Shown: in pieces, positions 39,991 through 48,564 of the stretch
Layout of the letters: each line of letters begins with the position of its first letter
Position numbering within the stretch: position 1 is the stretch's first letter
NCBI GenBank assembly: GCA_964473025.1
Contig: CAYYMZ010000002.1
Span: forward strand, 12,854-76,853
Direction of reading: 5' to 3'
DNA from: CAYYMZ01 sp964473025
GTDB taxonomy: Bacteria > Patescibacteriota > UBA1384 > DTJR01
Length of the DNA: 64,000 bases
Translations under genes and position numbers: made by a program
The notes under the pieces: model-generated
Told to the model about the DNA's origin: nothing
Seen by the model: the letters and a program-made list of their open reading frames with translations, nothing else
Database searches by the model: none

Positions 39991-40854
39991 TTAAAGGTCT
40001 GCCGTATTTTGGATCAAGGCCATCCACTGGTCGCGGGTTAGCTCTTCCGGCCTCATGTCCAGGTTGATCCCTGATTTTTGGGCCAAATCTGCCGCTTTTT
40101 CAGGGGGAATTTTGAGCGATGAGAAGAGAGAGTTTTTTATCATTTTCCGTTTTCCGGAAAATGAAAGTTTTATTATTTTTAAAGCATATTTAGCTGAAAA
40201 AGGGAGGGGTTTAATATCTTTGAGCTCTATTACCGCGGAATCAACTTCGGGAGCAGGATAGAAAAAATTCTTCGGGACTTTCTCGATAATTTTAACCGAG
40301 CCGAACAGTTCGAGAAAGGCAGTCAATATCCCCCTGTTAGAATCATGCGGGGCAGCAATAAAACGGTCGGCAACTTCACGCTGCACCATCACAACCATCT
40401 TGTCAGGAAGTGTTGGACAAACTGTTAATAGCGAAATTATTACTGGTGAAGAAATATTGTAAGGGAGATTGGATATAACCTTAAAAGGCCCGCCTGCACC
40501 AGCTATGCCGGAGGCATTGCGGGCAGGGGATTTAACTTGTAAATTCGGAATCAATAAAAGTGCGTCATCGCAAATTATCTTGAATTTCTTATTTTTAAAC
40601 TCCCCTTTTAAATATTCACAAAACTTACGATCTTTTTCGCATAAAATAATTTCACGGGCAGAAGAGGAGGCAAGTCCTTCGGTCAGGACGCCCAGCCCCG
40701 GCCCAATTTCTAAAATTGTGTCATCTTCACAAATTTCGGCCGTGCGCACCATCGTTTCAACAACCGAAAGGGAGACCAAAAAATGCTGACCGAGTGATTT
40801 TTTGGCTTCGGTCCCATATAAACTCAAGATTTTCTTTATTCGGTCTCGATCCAT
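39991..40854 (-). CDS. rsmA: 16S rRNA dimethyladenosine transferase RsmA (KsgA)
   Basis: A 287-residue methyltransferase that dimethylates two adenosines in the 16S rRNA 3' hairpin. SAM motif I LEIGPGLGVLTEGL, motif IV SNLPYNISSPVI, and the N-terminal KKSLGQHFL are intact. Between residues ~113 and 129 the protein carries SPARNASGIAGAGGPF, which is encoded by a palindromic insertion (40483-40530) also seen in comM. It sits one base before the G5-protein stop (overlap at 40854). Confidence 0.95.
   Translation of the reverse strand: MDRDRIKKILSLYGTEAKKSLGQHFLVSLSVVETMVRTAEICEDDTILEIGPGLGVLTEGLASSSAREIILCEKDRKFCEYLKGEFKNKKFKIICDDALLLIPNLQVKSPARNASGIAGAGGPFKVISNLPYNISSPVIISLLTVCPTLPDKMVVMVQREVADRFIAAPHDSNRGILTAFLELFGSVKIIEKVPKNFFYPAPEVDSAVIELKDIKPLPFSAKYALKIIKLSFSGKRKMIKNSLFSSLKIPPEKAADLAQKSGINLDMRPEELTRDQWMALIQNTADL
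40483..40530 (-). repeat. In-frame palindromic insertion in rsmA
   Basis: Minus strand TCCCCTGCCCGCAATGCC ... GGCGGGCCTTTT. Outer arms GCCCGC/GCGGGC and inner arms ATGCC/GGCAT pair. Same flanks and same reading frame as the insertion in comM, but a different interior. Confidence 0.65.
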
Positions 40855-41825
40855 TATTGTTTCAGTTCCTCAACCAGAACCGATGGCCCAGCTCCATTGC
40901 CGTTAAATCGTAATTCGTCCAAAATACTCCAAGATAAATCAAGTACGACTCCCGAGGGAGCGGAGGCCGTGCCCCAAGTGTAACTTACGGTTTTAATAAT
41001 TGATACCCCGCTCGAGACATTGGTAATGCGAATTAGAGTACCCCTTCTATAATTTGCGCTGACGACTGCATTTGAAAGATTGGTGGCGGTAGCTACACCT
41101 CTAACCGAGCTTAAAACAACGACCCTTGTCCCGTTTTTAATAATTTTTGTCTGTGGTTCTTCTTCGACCGTCCGATTAACCAAGGTCCTCGAAACCTCCA
41201 GACCATTTTCGCGGCGAACCTCATAAGTAATCTTCTTTTTCCCATTTTTGCCCGCCTGCTGGATTACTTGTTTGCCACGCTCCAGCGTCGGATCGTCTAT
41301 GGTCTTCGTCTGGTAGGGGAGTGTCTGGAATTCATCAATTTGCGCAACCGACACTCTGGTGATTTTAATTGAATTTGCAAGCGGGGACTGACCAACCGGC
41401 GGGTCCACCTGATCTTCATTTGCTAAAACAACTCCATTTTCAGCGAGGATGTCCCCTACCGTTTTTTTAAAACTGGAGAAGGTGAGTGCCTGCTCCCCGT
41501 CTTGAACCTTGTAGACCGGTGCAGTAAATATTGCCTGAATACCGCCCAAGCCAAACCTTGGATCGAAGATGTTGACGATTCTTTGCGAATGATTAAATTG
41601 CATTTCACTTGCCCCCTCTTCCCCTGGCATGAGGTACCTGATTTCAGGTATAGGTGAGATTTCATCGGGGGTAAAATCAGCCAGCACGATCGCTCGGGAA
41701 ACCAAAAAATCATTATCGAAGTTTATTTGGCTTGCGGCCTTGGCTACGGTTGACGCGGCGACACATAGAATAAAGCCAACCGTCAAAACTAAACCTACCA
41801 GAGATATTAAACCCCTCTTGTTCAT
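40854..41825 (-). CDS. Secreted G5-domain (YabE-like) cell-wall protein
   Basis: A 323-residue protein with a signal/anchor helix (~5-27), a DUF348-type ubiquitin-like segment (TVGDILAENGVVLANEDQV, ~122-142), a G5 domain (~155-230; PYQTKTIDDPTLERGKQVI, then ENGLEVSRTLVN) and a beta-rich tail (~245-315) where a 3D or RlpA-like domain usually sits; the 3D aspartates are not evident. G5 domains bind cell-wall glycan. It is upstream of rsmA, overlapping by one base; YabE and KsgA are also neighbours in Bacillus. Confidence 0.75.
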   Translation of the reverse strand: MNKRGLISLVGLVLTVGFILCVAASTVAKAASQINFDNDFLVSRAIVLADFTPDEISPIPEIRYLMPGEEGASEMQFNHSQRIVNIFDPRFGLGGIQAIFTAPVYKVQDGEQALTFSSFKKTVGDILAENGVVLANEDQVDPPVGQSPLANSIKITRVSVAQIDEFQTLPYQTKTIDDPTLERGKQVIQQAGKNGKKKITYEVRRENGLEVSRTLVNRTVEEEPQTKIIKNGTRVVVLSSVRGVATATNLSNAVVSANYRRGTLIRITNVSSGVSIIKTVSYTWGTASAPSGVVLDLSWSILDELRFNGNGAGPSVLVEELKQ

Positions 41826-41877
41826 GTATGTTATAAGATATTATATTTGGCTGCTTGATGCAAGTAGTTAAACAGTG

Positions 41878-42014
41878 CGAAGGTGTTTTGCTTTGAGGCC
41901 GTCCGGAGCCCGAATGGGCATGGTTTCTGCCTTAGCAGAAGAATGAGGGCGAGGTTGAGCGCGATTTTCACGCTGGGAAAATCGACGCGTGCCGAGAAGT
42001 AAGGATACCTGAGC
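41878..42014. ncRNA. Structured RNA candidate, copy B (downstream of uvrD)
   Basis: Paralogue of 4161-4308. The end helix pairs 41881-41894 with 41996-42010 using several G-T pairs; the inner hairpin pairs 41959-41969 with 41977-41988 around the same bulged A. Compared with copy A, GCA/TGC becomes GCG/CGC and the next helix changes from CGTTTTGTC to CGATTTTC with matching changes opposite. It begins 6 nt after the uvrD stop. The middle part differs from copy A but also folds (TTCTGC/GCAGAA, GCCC/GGGC). Confidence 0.6.
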
Positions 42015-42020
42015 AATTTT

Positions 42021-43886
42021 TCATAACTCGATTACCTCAATTTCATCTTGCGGAAGTTCGGTCAAAAATCTTGAGGGGGTTGACTGCTGAAAACTGCCAT
42101 AAACAAACCGGCTAAGCGAATACCCCAAATAAAGACGTTCCATGGCACGCGTCATACCAACATAAAACAGACGGCGCTCTTCCTCGAGCTGGAATTGATC
42201 GCCAAGGGAGTTTGCGTGCGGGAAAAGACCCTCCTCCATGCCGGTAATAAAAACGACCGGAAATTCAAGCCCTTTGGCTAAATGCACTGTCATGAGCGTC
42301 AGGACATCATCCGATTCTTTGTAATCATCAAGGTCGGAAACCAAGGCGACTCTTTCTAAAAATTCTTCAAGATTATTAAAATTAGAGGCCGCCGCTTTTA
42401 ATTCCTCAATATTTTCAAGTCGGGTTTGTGATTCAAAAGTTCCATCACTTAAATAATCTTTATAAGACGAAATTCGGATTATTTCACCGATTAAGGCGTC
42501 GGGTGAAGATGTGGCTGCTCTTGCGCGGAGTTCATCCATCATTTTTATAAAACTTGCGTATTTTGGGATAGCGTCTATGGCAGATTTGGGGTCGTCAAGA
42601 ATTTTATTCAATGTTTTGTCCCCGATGCCTCTGGGCGGACAGTTGATAACACGGGAGAGAGAAATAACATCATCCGGATTTTGAATCAAACGAAGATATG
42701 CAATAATATCTTTTATTTCGCGTCTTTCATAAAATCGCACTCCCCCGAAAATACGGTAGGGGATCCCGTAGTTTAGAAGCTGTTCTTCAAAAAGTCGTGA
42801 TTGCGCATTGGTGCGATATAACACGGCGAAGTCACTATATGACCGTCCCTCCCCTGCCCTAAGGGATGAAACTTCCTCTAGAAAAAATTCTATCTCCCCT
42901 CTTTTTTCGTGCGCCCCCACCACCACAACCGGCGCACCGCTATCTTTTTTCGAGAATAGTTTTTTATCGGAGCGCATTGCGTTGTTTTTAATTACCCTCT
43001 GTGCGGCACTTAAAATTGGTATGGTTGAGCGGTAGTTTTCTTCCAAGAAAATAATTTTTGCGTCGGGATAATCTTTATTAAAATCTAAAATATTTTGAAA
43101 CTTGGCCCCGCGAAAGGAGTAAATTGACTGCCAGTCGTCCCCTATTGCAAAGATGTTACGATTTTTATTCGCCAACAATTTTAAAAATATATATTGGGCG
43201 TGGTTCGTATCTTGATATTCGTCGATTAAAATATATCGGAAACGGTTTTGATATTTGGCTAAAACGTCCAGCCGCGTCTGAAGAAGCTCAACTGTTTTAA
43301 AAATAAGGTCGTCAAAATCAAATGCGCCGGCCCCTTTCAAAATTTTTTCGTAGCGTGAAAAAACCTTTAGAACAATTTCCTGAAAATGCTCCACGGCATA
43401 TGCAGCGTATTGTTTGGCGCCGATCAATTCTCCCTTAGCTTGAGAAATATATGTTCTTATCGCCTTGGGGTTATACTTTTTGGGATCGATGTTTAATTCC
43501 GACATCGCTTTTTTGACAGCGCGGATGGCATCGTCTTCATCAAAAATGGTGAAGCTTTTTGGATAGTCCAAATTTTGGGCTTCGCGGCGTAAAATTTTAA
43601 CGCAAATAGAGTGGAATGTTCCGAGCCAAAAAAGGTTTGATTTAATTTTTGAATCTGCCGACAGGAGCTTGTCGATTCTCTCGCGCATATTATTGGCTGC
43701 TTTATTCGTAAAGGTAACCGCCAAAATATTATCGGGTAAAGCTTGTTTTTCTTTTATTAAATAAGCTAAGCGATGAGTAAGTGTTCTTGTTTTTCCCGAT
43801 CCCGCTCCGGCAAGGATTAATACTGGCCCATCCGTCGCGAGGACCGCTTCCCTTTGTTGCTCATTTAAGCCGTCAAATATGTTCAT
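42021..43886 (-). CDS. UvrD/PcrA-type superfamily 1 DNA helicase
   Basis: A 621-residue 3'-5' helicase. Motif Q/I LNEQQREAV ... LAGAGSGKTRTL, Ia AVTFTNKAANNMRERI, II ILIDEYQDTN, III GDDWQSIYSFRGA, IV-VI including VFITGMEEGLFPH and EEERRLFYVGMTRAMERLYL. The protein is about 100 residues shorter than UvrD/PcrA and lacks their C-terminal extension. It acts in repair and in clearing DNA-bound proteins. It ends 6 nt before RNA candidate B. Confidence 0.94.
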   Translation of the reverse strand: MNIFDGLNEQQREAVLATDGPVLILAGAGSGKTRTLTHRLAYLIKEKQALPDNILAVTFTNKAANNMRERIDKLLSADSKIKSNLFWLGTFHSICVKILRREAQNLDYPKSFTIFDEDDAIRAVKKAMSELNIDPKKYNPKAIRTYISQAKGELIGAKQYAAYAVEHFQEIVLKVFSRYEKILKGAGAFDFDDLIFKTVELLQTRLDVLAKYQNRFRYILIDEYQDTNHAQYIFLKLLANKNRNIFAIGDDWQSIYSFRGAKFQNILDFNKDYPDAKIIFLEENYRSTIPILSAAQRVIKNNAMRSDKKLFSKKDSGAPVVVVGAHEKRGEIEFFLEEVSSLRAGEGRSYSDFAVLYRTNAQSRLFEEQLLNYGIPYRIFGGVRFYERREIKDIIAYLRLIQNPDDVISLSRVINCPPRGIGDKTLNKILDDPKSAIDAIPKYASFIKMMDELRARAATSSPDALIGEIIRISSYKDYLSDGTFESQTRLENIEELKAAASNFNNLEEFLERVALVSDLDDYKESDDVLTLMTVHLAKGLEFPVVFITGMEEGLFPHANSLGDQFQLEEERRLFYVGMTRAMERLYLGYSLSRFVYGSFQQSTPSRFLTELPQDEIEVIEL

Positions 43887-43908
43887 GAACTTAAAACTAT
43901 CAAATTTG

Positions 43909-43938
43909 TTGCATTTTTGGAAATAAGTGGTGTATAAT
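43909..43938 (+). promoter_or_regulatory. Promoter of the gene at 43976
   Basis: TTGCAT, 18-nt spacer, TATAAT, in the short gap between the divergent uvrD and the secreted protein gene. Confidence 0.68.
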
Positions 43939-43975
43939 TTACATGTATCAACAGTTGATCTTAAGGTAGGGGTTA

Positions 43976-45625
43976 ATGAAGAAAACAGAGGAAACGCCGA
44001 AAGTAATGCATATTGGCGGATGGACTGCAGCAGTCATCGGTGCAGCCGTTTTTGCGGCTGTAGTCGGGGTATTTATGTATCAAAAGGCAAACGCTCCGAT
44101 TGAAGCGGCGATAGAAGCACCTGCAGCGGCCGCTCCAGCATCTACCGCTGCTGAAACTTGCTCAAATGTCGCTCTTAATAATTATCCAGGAATGGATGTA
44201 GTCAATGCTGGTGCCGCTGAGTATAAGCATGAAATTTTCGAAAGTCAGATGGGCGGAACCTGGCGATGCAATGAATATTGCATTCCGGGGGTTGAGGAAG
44301 GTAGCTATACCAGTGCCAAAAGCCAGCAGGCTATTAAAACCTATCTTTCAGGCAAAACAATGGGCGGTCAGCAGGTTAATGTGGTCCAAAGCGGCCAGAA
44401 TTTTCAGAAGTTATTATTACCAACCCCCAATGGCACAACAATGGCACGCACCGTAATCTTAGATGCATCAAAAAAAGAGTGCTTAGGTTACAATAAGGGT
44501 AAGGGGTGGAGCACGAATTATGAAAAAATGGTTGATGCTAACGGGACAGTAACTGCTCCGGCCGTTGAAAACTTAACTGCAGCTGACGCCGAAAAATATC
44601 AAGAGGATATGACAAAACAAGAGGCCGCAAAGCAAGTAACGGCTAAGCCCGCTGAAACTTCAATAGGATCAGTACCCGTGTCTGGAGTTGATTCTGACAC
44701 AAGGAGTATAAAGGGAAATCAAGACGGGCAGTCGGCAACGGTTACCGGTCCAGACGGCACTGAAACAACCGTGCTGACTCCAGAAACGAGCAAAAGCGAA
44801 TTTGTCAGATGCATGAAAACCGTAAATGATCACCTAACGAACAGGTCTTGGCTAAGCAAATTATTAGGCAAAGAAAAAGAATATGTAAAGGAATATGGCG
44901 GTATCAAAACGCTAACCGGCTATCCTGATGAAGATTTAATGACCAGTAAAATGCCAGCTGCCAGTGATGTGGAAAAGGCAAGAGAGAACTGCTTTGCGCT
45001 TTCTGATAAAATAAACACTCAATATAAGGTTGCTGTAGAAGCAGCAACAGCAGCTAGTTCAAGAGACATCACTAACGATCCCGAATCAGTGGAGGGAAAA
45101 ATACTGCTTGCGAAGTCAACAAGATTGGTTGTTAGAGGGGATATGTTTTTTGCCGATCAAGCCCCGTATATTGACAACGAGACAATAGTTTATGCCCGTG
45201 TCGGTGAACTTAATCTAAGTACAAAGATCAGGCGCGACAACGGTTACTTTGATGCTAGCCATCCGACTCGGTATCAAATGGTTCTCAATGTAGATCAAAG
45301 CTGGCTTGCAAATACAATAAAAAATAAAAATAATGTCACCGTCTGGCTCTTCGGTTGGAACAGTGGAGGGGCAAAATATTACACGAGGGATATAATCGAC
45401 TCCTACACTTTTGGTAAGCAGAGTTTTTCTCTCGCGACCACGGGAGACACGGTGACTGTTTTTCTCGACTTGGGTAAAAAGACACTTAAATCCAATTACG
45501 TATCAGGATTGTGGATTACTGGGGGCAAGAATCTGCCACCTCTTTACGAAAGAGGTCAAAGCAAGTGGCAAACGGTTACAAAATTCAAACAAATATTTGG
45601 TATCAGCGGAGATTTTAGAGACTAG
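43976..45625 (+). CDS. Membrane-anchored extracellular protein, unknown
   Basis: A 549-residue protein with one N-terminal membrane helix (~14-33), an Ala/Pro-rich spacer and a large external part. Two cysteine pairs (CSNVALNNYPG ... CNEYC) lie near residues 60-105. The middle contains TGPDGTETTVLTPET, and the C-terminal ~170 residues look like a beta sandwich (TRLVVRGDMFFADQAPYI, VWLFGWNSGG). I recognise no family. Convergent with ftsH, 4 nt between stops, with no terminator visible. Confidence 0.5.
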   Translation: MKKTEETPKVMHIGGWTAAVIGAAVFAAVVGVFMYQKANAPIEAAIEAPAAAAPASTAAETCSNVALNNYPGMDVVNAGAAEYKHEIFESQMGGTWRCNEYCIPGVEEGSYTSAKSQQAIKTYLSGKTMGGQQVNVVQSGQNFQKLLLPTPNGTTMARTVILDASKKECLGYNKGKGWSTNYEKMVDANGTVTAPAVENLTAADAEKYQEDMTKQEAAKQVTAKPAETSIGSVPVSGVDSDTRSIKGNQDGQSATVTGPDGTETTVLTPETSKSEFVRCMKTVNDHLTNRSWLSKLLGKEKEYVKEYGGIKTLTGYPDEDLMTSKMPAASDVEKARENCFALSDKINTQYKVAVEAATAASSRDITNDPESVEGKILLAKSTRLVVRGDMFFADQAPYIDNETIVYARVGELNLSTKIRRDNGYFDASHPTRYQMVLNVDQSWLANTIKNKNNVTVWLFGWNSGGAKYYTRDIIDSYTFGKQSFSLATTGDTVTVFLDLGKKTLKSNYVSGLWITGGKNLPPLYERGQSKWQTVTKFKQIFGISGDFRD

Positions 45626-45629
45626 ATAT

Positions 45630-47414
45630 TCAAATAATTTGCGCGAGTTCTTCTCTCTCGATAGTTTCTTTTTTAAGGAGTGTCTCAGCTAATTTTTTGA
45701 GTTTGGTTTTGTTTTTAGTTAGGACTTCTTTGGCCTTAGCTTCGCCTTCGCGGACAAATTTCTCTACTTCCATATCAACCTGTGAGGCAACTTTTTCGGA
45801 AACATTTTTGTGCTCGCCCAATTCGCGGCCAAGAAAGACCATCTCGTCACGCTCTTTGGTGACAATCGGGCCTAAGAGATCGCTCATACCATAAACCTGC
45901 ACCATATCACGGGCAATTTTAGTAGCACGCTCCAAGTCATTTGATGCCCCGGTGGTAAATTCGTTAAAGATCATTTTCTCAGAAACGCGGCCGGCTAGAA
46001 GTTGGGCGATATCATTCAAGAACCCGTTTTTTGACTGCATATATTTATCTTCCCTCGGTGTGCTCCAAGTATAACCCAACGCCATGCCGCGTGAGACAAT
46101 TGAGATTTTATGCAGCTCTTCTTCGGGTTTTAAGATTTTGCCGACAATCGCATGTCCCGCTTCGTGATAAGCAGAGATCTTTTTTTCTTCTTCCGACATG
46201 ATTTTGCTTTTGCGCTCAGGACCCAACGTTACCTTCTCTACTGCGCGTAAAATATCAAATTCAGTCACCGTTTTTTGGTTTTGGCGCGCAGCTAAAATAG
46301 CAGCTTCGTTCATTACATTTCTTAAATCCGCGCCACTCATTCCAACCGTATGCGTGGCAACGCGGGATAAATCAACACCTTTTTCAACCGGCTTGTTCTT
46401 GGAGTGAATTTTTAAAATCGCTACGCGCTCTTTTTTATCAGGCAGCGATAAAGCAACACGGCGGTCAAATCTGCCGGGACGCAAAAGCGCCGGATCTAGC
46501 ACGTCGGGACGGTTTGTGGCCGCCAAGATGATGACACGCGTGTCTGTATCAAATCCGTCCATTTCAACCAGTATCTGATTTAAGGTCTGTTCTCGCTCAT
46601 CGTGGCTGCCACCAAGGCCAGCTCCGCGCTGGCGGCCAATGGCATCTAATTCATCAATAAAAATAACACAAGGGGCATTTCTTTTTGCTTTCATAAACAT
46701 ATCGCGCACGCGCGAGGCACCGACACCGACAAACATCTCAACAAACTCCGAGGCGGAAATTGCAAAAAATGGGACGGCGGCTTCTCCCGCAACAGCTTTA
46801 GCTAATAGCGTTTTTCCAACTCCGGGCAAGCCCACCAGCAAAACCCCTTTTGGTATTTCTGCGCCCAAGGCCTTAAACTTAGTCGGATTTTTCAAAAACT
46901 GAACAACCTCAACCAACTCTTCTTTTGCTTCATCTAACCCGGCTACATCGGCAAAAGTAACCTTATTGTTGGCGTTGGAAAGGCGCGCGGTTGATTTACC
47001 GAAACTCATTGCTTTCATATTGGCACCTTGGGCCTGGCGCAGCATAAAGTAAATAAATCCCCCCAAGAGCAAAAACGGTAAAACAATACCCAGGATCGTT
47101 GGCCAGGCACTGCCGGAATCTGGATTTTTGACATCGAGCGTAACTTTATCTGGTGTAATACCGTAATCAACCAGCGAGATCCCCTGCTCTTTGTATGACT
47201 GAAGCTGTTTGCCGTCTTTTAGATCGGCGGTTATTTTATCGTTTTGCCCGGTAATTTTTGTTATGTTGCCCAATCTAACTTCCTCCTGGATACGGCTTAA
47301 AGTAACGTTTTCGGGAGCTGTCTTGTAAAGAGGGCTGAATAAATTATAAAGAGTAGCCGCTACAAGCAGCAATACAACAACAGTTGCTATCGTTCTAATT
47401 TGATTTGGTTTCAT
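45630..47414 (-). CDS. ftsH: ATP-dependent zinc metalloprotease FtsH
   Basis: A 594-residue membrane AAA+ protease that degrades misfolded membrane and regulatory proteins. Two membrane helices (~7-24 and ~107-126) flank a small external domain. AAA: Walker [16 protein letters not shown] (~195), Walker [11 protein letters not shown], the arginine fingers RPGRFDR. Protease: HEAGHAIVG zinc motif and the third ligand further on in [13 protein letters not shown]. Full length minus the long tail. Upstream lies the tRNA-Met cluster on the same strand. Confidence 0.97.
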   Translation of the reverse strand: MKPNQIRTIATVVVLLLVAATLYNLFSPLYKTAPENVTLSRIQEEVRLGNITKITGQNDKITADLKDGKQLQSYKEQGISLVDYGITPDKVTLDVKNPDSGSAWPTILGIVLPFLLLGGFIYFMLRQAQGANMKAMSFGKSTARLSNANNKVTFADVAGLDEAKEELVEVVQFLKNPTKFKALGAEIPKGVLLVGLPGVGKTLLAKAVAGEAAVPFFAISASEFVEMFVGVGASRVRDMFMKAKRNAPCVIFIDELDAIGRQRGAGLGGSHDEREQTLNQILVEMDGFDTDTRVIILAATNRPDVLDPALLRPGRFDRRVALSLPDKKERVAILKIHSKNKPVEKGVDLSRVATHTVGMSGADLRNVMNEAAILAARQNQKTVTEFDILRAVEKVTLGPERKSKIMSEEEKKISAYHEAGHAIVGKILKPEEELHKISIVSRGMALGYTWSTPREDKYMQSKNGFLNDIAQLLAGRVSEKMIFNEFTTGASNDLERATKIARDMVQVYGMSDLLGPIVTKERDEMVFLGRELGEHKNVSEKVASQVDMEVEKFVREGEAKAKEVLTKNKTKLKKLAETLLKKETIEREELAQII

Positions 47415-47460
47415 GATATAAGTTAAAAGTTAAAAAAATTAGTTGTGGGGCGACGTGGGA

Positions 47461-47516
47461 TGGTGGTAGTGACCGGATTCGAACCTGTGACCTAGGGGTT
47501 ATGATTCCCTCGCTCC
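47461..47516 (-). pseudogene. 3' half of a split elongator tRNA-Met
   Basis: Minus strand GGAGCGAGGGAATCATAACC then CCTAGGTCACAGG, T-loop TTCGAAT, and tail CACTACC-ACCA. The anticodon is CAT and the T-stem GTCACAGG resembles E. coli elongator tRNA-Met. The acceptor pairs perfectly with GGTAGTG at 47681-47687. Missing sequence is in the D-loop, where 154 nt, including a whole tRNA-Met, are inserted. Confidence 0.65.
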
Positions 47517-47567
47517 CAGCCTCATCGGCTGGTCCGCCGTAGAGGCGGATAACTTCACCCCGTTAAA

Positions 47568-47642
47568 TGGTGGTAGCAGGAGGGTTCGAACCTCCGACCT
47601 AAGGGTTATGATTCCTTCGCTCTACCACTGAGCTATGCTACC
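47568..47642 (-). tRNA. tRNA-Met(CAU) or tRNA-Ile2(CAU), nested inside a split tRNA-Met
   Basis: 75 nt with CCA; acceptor GGTAGCA, D-arm GCTC/GAGC, anticodon loop ATCATAA, T-loop TTCGAAC. CAU can read Met or, after lysidine modification, Ile AUA; I cannot decide. It is bracketed by TTAACGGGG (47660-47668) and CCCCGTTAA (47558-47566) as inverted repeats. Confidence 0.9.
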
Positions 47643-47670
47643 TTCGTTATCTAATAAAATTAACGGGGCA

Positions 47671-47687
47671 TGCTGAGCTACACTACC
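47671..47687 (-). pseudogene. 5' half of a split elongator tRNA-Met
   Basis: Minus strand GGTAGTGTAGCTCAGCA: a complete acceptor 5' strand, then D-stem GCTC and the start of a D-loop. It breaks into TGCCCCGTTAATTTTATTAG ahead of the nested tRNA. Confidence 0.65.
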
Positions 47688-47796
47688 GTAGCTACAGTGA
47701 TATTTTACGCGCTCAACCTTAAAATGTAAAGTGTCTTTAACATAAAAACTTGCCGCCTTAGCAAGTTTTAGCTTAATTTTGGTGGGGTGTATGCCT

Positions 47797-47968
47797 ACCA
47801 GCAGGGATTCGGTCACCCGCCGAAATCTGCTGATTTCGCGGTCGACCCCGTTTATTAATTCCCTGTCGGATTATTCGCGAGTTCCACCCTCGCGAAGCGC
47901 GCCGTCGCGCTCCGGCCTTCTCATCCCACCCGCCAAAATGGCTCGCCCCCTTCGGGTGCAATCCATTT
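47797..47968 (-). mobile_element. tRNA-tail element after initiator tRNA (E5)
   Basis: The 158-bp insert after tRNA-fMet has all modules on the minus strand: a post-CCA hairpin (AAATGG ... CCATTTT), a GACG-loop hairpin with stem GCGC/GCGC (~47899-47910), an extra hairpin GCGAGGGTGGAACTCGC shared with the remnant at 25113, AACGGGGTCGACCG, a CAGCAG-loop hairpin with stem CGAAAT/ATTTCG (47821-47838) and GGGTGAC. The tail copy (about 47797-47810) is degenerate: AGCAGGG and ATTCG of the tRNA tail with the middle lost. Confidence 0.7.
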
Positions 47969-48045
47969 TGGTAGCAGGGGTGGGATTCGAACCCACGACC
48001 TCAAGGTTATGAGCCTTGCGAGCTACCAGACTGCTCCACCCTGCG
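47969..48045 (-). tRNA. Initiator tRNA-fMet(CAU)
   Basis: 77 nt with CCA. The first pair is C1-U72, which is unpaired as required for initiators; the D-arm GGTGGAGCAGTCTGGTAGCTC and anticodon loop CTCATAA match the initiator type. Followed by element E5. Confidence 0.93.
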
Positions 48046-48158
48046 CCAATTTAACAACTTCAAATAACTCTCTCACCACTAGGCCTAAAAATAGCACAAA
48101 TGCCACAAAAAGTAAACCCCAACATCCATTAAATCAGGTTGGCGGGGCCAATCTTAAA

Positions 48159-48563
48159 TTAGGATCCGTCAAGTGCCTGATTCACAAGTTTGTCCGCCTC
48201 TTTATTTTGCTCGCGCCTGACGTGGCGGAAAACGACTGCGCCGCCAAGCTCCAAAACAAGCTCCCTTACCTCATAGTAGAGTTCTTTTAGGTTTGCATCC
48301 TTAACTTTATACTCCCCATTCAACTGCCGTGAAACTAGCTCTGAGTCCAAGTTTATTTCTATTGATTGGGGTTTGAATTTTTCTTTCGCTATTTTCAGGG
48401 CGCAAATCACGGCTCTATATTCAGCCACATTATTTGTCGCCTCGCCTATTCGTTCTTTGTGAGAGTGGATTTTTTTGTCATCGCTAAAAAAAACGACCCC
48501 GACTGCCGCCTCTCCCGGGTTACCGCGCGCACCCCCGTCTGTAAAAATTTTTAAATCATTCAT
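48159..48563 (-). CDS. Ribonuclease HI family protein
   Basis: A 134-residue RNase H: first catalytic Asp in IFTDGGARGNPG, Glu in TNNVAEYRAVI, Asp in INLDSELVSRQLNGEYKVK, and the last in EQNKEADKLVNQAL. Members degrade the RNA of RNA-DNA hybrids. The ATG at 48563 is chosen because the conserved domain starts two residues later; the frame runs on upstream inside the pilin gene. The pilus gene ends just before it (stop at 48565). Confidence 0.9.
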   Translation of the reverse strand: MNDLKIFTDGGARGNPGEAAVGVVFFSDDKKIHSHKERIGEATNNVAEYRAVICALKIAKEKFKPQSIEINLDSELVSRQLNGEYKVKDANLKELYYEVRELVLELGGAVVFRHVRREQNKEADKLVNQALDGS

Positions 48564-48564
48564 T

